From contig NZ_CP130060.1 of assembly GCF_030644385.1 (NCBI RefSeq), forward strand, positions 620,001 through 684,000: DNA of 64,000 bases, written 5' to 3'. The DNA is from Stomatobaculum sp. F0698 (GTDB lineage: Bacteria; Bacillota; Clostridia; Lachnospirales; Lachnospiraceae). Below, piece by piece: positions 61,455-64,000 of the stretch. Position numbers and translations under genes: made by a program. Under the pieces are notes generated by a model that ran no database searches, was not told the DNA's origin, and was given only the letters and a program-made list of their open reading frames with translations. Each line of letters starts with the position of its first letter. Position 1 is the first letter of the stretch.

Positions 61455-62197
61455 GAGAGAAGCTGATGCGGGGGCTTCGGCGCCTACTGGTACTGCTTCC
61501 CGTTCTCTTCCTGCTGGTTGGCTGTGCGGCGCAGGGAAGCGGTGCAGAGAGCCGGGCGGAAAGCCAATCCGAGCAGACGGCCCTTGCAACGGAAGCGGAG
61601 AGCACGCAGAGGGAAAGTTCGGAGAGCGGCACCGCGAAGTCGAAGAAGAAACAGAAGAAGTCCAAAAAATCCAAGAAATCCAAACAGTCCGACAAGCGGC
61701 AGAGTGACAAAGCAGCGACAAGTGCCTCCGAGACTCTGACCGAAGCAGAGACGAGCGAAGCACTTGCGAGCACAGCCGCCGAGGAGACGCGCGCCGCAAA
61801 GAAGAGTGCTACCGCGACGCGTGCGTCGGAGCGTGGTACCGAGGCAGGAGCCGGTATCCGCGAGGACGGCAGCTACACCTCCCGCGATGAGGTTGCGCTC
61901 TACCTCCACACCTACGGAAAGCTCCCGAAAAACTTTATTTCGAAGAAGGACGCAGAAGAACAGGGCTTCCGCTTCGGAGAAGGTGATTTCGGTGAGGCCT
62001 TTCCCGGCATGAGTGTCGGCGGTTCCCGCTTCGGCAATTACGAGGGACAGCTCCCCGAGAAGGCGGGACGGCGCTATTACGAGTGTGACATCGACTATCA
62101 GGGCGGGCGGCGCAATGCAAAGCGCTTGGTCTACTCAAACGACGGGCTGATTTTTTACACCGACGATCACTACAAGAGTTTCACGCAGCTCTATTGA
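61451..62197 (+). CDS. Barnase-like secreted ribonuclease, lipoprotein form
   Basis: 248 residues. Lipoprotein signal (LLVLLPVLFLLVGC, Cys near 25), then a low-complexity linker with a Lys/Ser-rich block (KKSKKSKKSK) of about 110 residues. Residues about 140-248 follow Bacillus barnase: YLHTYGKLPKNFISKKDAEEQGF, GGSRFGNYEGQLPEK, GRRYYECDIDY, GRRNAKRLVYSNDGLI and TDDHYKSFTQLY. The catalytic Glu (YECDI), both Arg (GRRNAKR) and His (DDHY) equivalents are all present. It would cleave RNA outside the cell. No barstar gene is visible in this window. Confidence 0.88.
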   Translation: MREKLMRGLRRLLVLLPVLFLLVGCAAQGSGAESRAESQSEQTALATEAESTQRESSESGTAKSKKKQKKSKKSKKSKQSDKRQSDKAATSASETLTEAETSEALASTAAEETRAAKKSATATRASERGTEAGAGIREDGSYTSRDEVALYLHTYGKLPKNFISKKDAEEQGFRFGEGDFGEAFPGMSVGGSRFGNYEGQLPEKAGRRYYECDIDYQGGRRNAKRLVYSNDGLIFYTDDHYKSFTQLY

Positions 62198-62205
62198 GGA
62201 GGATC

Positions 62206-63924
62206 ATGCGAGATACCAAGTGGATGGTTTACAGCAAGCGGGCCGATTTCGGGGCGATTTCGGCCCGCTTTTCCGTGTCGCCCATGCTCGCGCGTATTTT
62301 GATTAACCGCGATATCGCCGAGGATGAGATGGATACGTATTTGAACGGGAGTCTTGATGCGATTCCGAGCGGAGATCTGCTGCCCGACATGGCGCGGAGT
62401 GTCGAAATTCTGGCGGAAAAAATACGGGCGCGAAAGTCAATACGCATCATCGGAGACTACGACATCGACGGTGTTTGCTCGACCTACATTCTATTGCAGG
62501 GCATGCGGGCGCTCGGCGCAAATGCGGACTATGATATTCCGGACCGCATTGCGGACGGCTACGGCCTAAACCTGCGCCTGGTGGAGCGCGCGGCAGCCGA
62601 GGGTGTGGATACCATCGTGACTTGCGACAACGGCATTGCGGCGCGGAACGAAGTTGCGGCCGCCGTGGAGCAGGGGCTCACGGTCATCGTGACAGATCAC
62701 CACGAGGTGGCGCACGGCGAAGACGGTGAGGAGTTACTGCCGCCCGCCCACGCGGTCATAGACCCGAAGCGCGAGGGGGCGCAGTATCCCTTTTCTTCGA
62801 TCTGCGGCGCGGTGGTCGCCTGGAAGCTGATTGAAGAGCTCTACCTGCACTTCGGAAAGCCCAAAGAGGATGCAAGGGTGCTGTTGCCCTTTGCGGCGAT
62901 TGCGACGGTCGGCGATGTGATGCCGCTCCGAAAGGAGAACCGCATCATCGTGCGAGAAGGGCTGAAAGCAATCGGCAGCTGCGAGAATTCGGGGCTTCAA
63001 AAGCTGATTGCGCGCTGCGAGTTAAACCCGGCGGCGCTTTCTACCTATCACATCGGCTTTGTGATAGGCCCTTGCTTAAACGCGGGCGGCCGTCTGGAGA
63101 GCGCAAAGCTCGGACTCTCGATGCTTTTGGAAGAAGATGAAACGCGGGCCGAAGAGGCTGCGGAGCGCCTGAAGGCGCTGAACGATCAGAGAAAGCAGAT
63201 GACGGAGAACGGCATACGCGCGGCCTCGGAGGAGATCGATGCGCTGCCCGAACTCCCGAAAGTATTGGTGGTCTATCTAAAGGATTGTCACGAGTCGGTG
63301 GCCGGCATCATTGCGGGGCGGCTCAAGGAGAAGTACTACCGCCCGAGCTTTGTGCTGACGGACAGTCAGGAAGCCGGATTTTTAAAGGGCTCGGGGCGAA
63401 GCATTGAGGGCTATCACATGTTTCATGCGCTCGAGGAAGTCTCTCCCCTCCTCAGCAAATTCGGCGGGCACCCCATGGCGGCGGGGCTCACGCTTCCGGA
63501 GACCGAATTGACGAGCTTCCGGGAGCAACTCAATCGAAACGCCGAACTCAGCGAAGCGCAGCTCATAGAGACCCAGTGGATTGACATTGCGCTTCCCTTT
63601 GCCTATGCGAACGAGGATTTGATTGCGGAGCTCTCGCGCATGGAGCCCTTCGGACAGGGCAATGTGCGCCCCTGCTTCGGGCAGAGGCATGTGGAGATAC
63701 GGAGCGCCAGGGTGCTCGGAAAGAACCGGAATGTCGTGAAATTAAGTCTCCGGGACGAAGCCGGAACGGTGAGAGAGGCAATTGCCTTCACCGACGGCGA
63801 CGCCTTCCTTGCGGAGATGGCGGAAAGCAAGTATTTCGCTGTCCTCTATTTTCCGGAACTGAACGAATATCTCGGCAGAACAAGCTTGCAACTTGTGTTG
63901 AAAGCATGGAAATTTGAGCGCTGA
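62206..63924 (+). CDS. recJ: Single-stranded-DNA 5'-3' exonuclease RecJ
   Basis: 572 residues from ATG 62206; GGAGG lies directly upstream and overlaps the stop of the barnase gene region. DHH-family motifs: GDYDIDGVCST near 84, TCDNGIAA, TDHHEVAHG, and CLNAGGRLESAKLGL in the DHHA1 part; OB-fold domain at the C-terminus (PFGQGNVRP). RecJ degrades ssDNA in recombination, mismatch and base excision repair. The apt-like gene next to it fits the common recJ-apt order in Firmicutes. Confidence 0.92.
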   Translation: MRDTKWMVYSKRADFGAISARFSVSPMLARILINRDIAEDEMDTYLNGSLDAIPSGDLLPDMARSVEILAEKIRARKSIRIIGDYDIDGVCSTYILLQGMRALGANADYDIPDRIADGYGLNLRLVERAAAEGVDTIVTCDNGIAARNEVAAAVEQGLTVIVTDHHEVAHGEDGEELLPPAHAVIDPKREGAQYPFSSICGAVVAWKLIEELYLHFGKPKEDARVLLPFAAIATVGDVMPLRKENRIIVREGLKAIGSCENSGLQKLIARCELNPAALSTYHIGFVIGPCLNAGGRLESAKLGLSMLLEEDETRAEEAAERLKALNDQRKQMTENGIRAASEEIDALPELPKVLVVYLKDCHESVAGIIAGRLKEKYYRPSFVLTDSQEAGFLKGSGRSIEGYHMFHALEEVSPLLSKFGGHPMAAGLTLPETELTSFREQLNRNAELSEAQLIETQWIDIALPFAYANEDLIAELSRMEPFGQGNVRPCFGQRHVEIRSARVLGKNRNVVKLSLRDEAGTVREAIAFTDGDAFLAEMAESKYFAVLYFPELNEYLGRTSLQLVLKAWKFER

Positions 63925-63968
63925 ACTGTTATAGTAAGGCTGAATTTTTTCGCGTTGGAGGAAAAGCA

Positions 63969-64000
63969 ATGAAGACAGTGGCGGATTATGTGCGCACCAT
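63969..64000 (+). CDS. apt: Start of a probable adenine phosphoribosyltransferase gene, cut by window end
   Basis: ATG 63969 has GGAGG ten bases upstream and encodes MKTVADYVRTI, which matches the start of Firmicutes Apt (usually ...YVRxIPDFP). Only 10 full codons are visible. The position right after recJ supports the call; a RelA gene would be expected next. Confidence 0.55.
   Translation, partial: MKTVADYVRT

Overview
The window looks like a chromosome segment of a fairly GC-rich Gram-positive anaerobe of the Clostridia, most likely an oral or gut Lachnospiraceae (something near Stomatobaculum is a guess). Signs of this are a type III glutamine synthetase, an NADP-type secondary alcohol dehydrogenase, choline-binding-type wall repeats, lipoproteins, a recJ followed by the start of an apt-like gene, and Shine-Dalgarno sites of the GGAGG type. 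No rRNA, tRNA or CRISPR array was seen.

Layout. (1) 1-11100: the 3' part of a type 1 BREX phage-defence operon (partial pglX, a Schlafen/AlbA_2 ATPase-like regulator, pglZ, brxL), ending in a translationally coupled RloC-like zinc-hook ATPase with a probable anticodon-nuclease domain. (2) 11150-15820: debris and accessory genes: an ImmA/IrrE fragment, an IS256-family element, an IS30 fragment, a lipoprotein, an unknown protein and about 0.7 kb without a convincing gene. (3) 15822-21180: alcohol dehydrogenase, a CobW-family GTPase, a MATE exporter, a DUF364-like protein and a frameshifted acetyltransferase. (4) 21395-30387: a composite-transposon-like block bounded by inverted, decayed copies of one IS3-family element. 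It carries a CadC-type regulator, a P-type metal ATPase and a four-gene fumarate-reductase-like module, followed by an IS1182 remnant. (5) 30388-34304: a second, diverged copy of region 3 that starts exactly at the IS end, with cobW truncated and the acetyltransferase intact. (6) 34472-64000: a denser, more GC-rich backbone. It holds a PLD-helicase-DUF3427 protein, a LOTUS/DUF3825 protein, cell-surface proteins, an alpha-CTD/CbbX AAA fusion, an aldehyde dehydrogenase, a zinc-binding lipoprotein with an inserted ZinT domain, glnN, an S66 peptidase, a 2-hydroxycarboxylate transporter, a SemiSWEET, a radical-SAM relative that lost its cluster cysteines, an SDR, trxB, a barnase lipoprotein, recJ and the start of apt.

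How the parts work together. BREX methylates the host and blocks phage replication, and the RloC-like protein could act as a tRNA-cleaving fallback. The mobile block couples metal efflux, under an ArsR/CadC repressor with a perfect 32-bp palindromic operator, to a membrane-bound fumarate reductase. The 3.9-4.0 kb direct repeats around that block could allow its loss by homologous recombination. Much of the rightmost region serves the envelope and redox or nitrogen housekeeping. All functions are read from sequence motifs without database searches.
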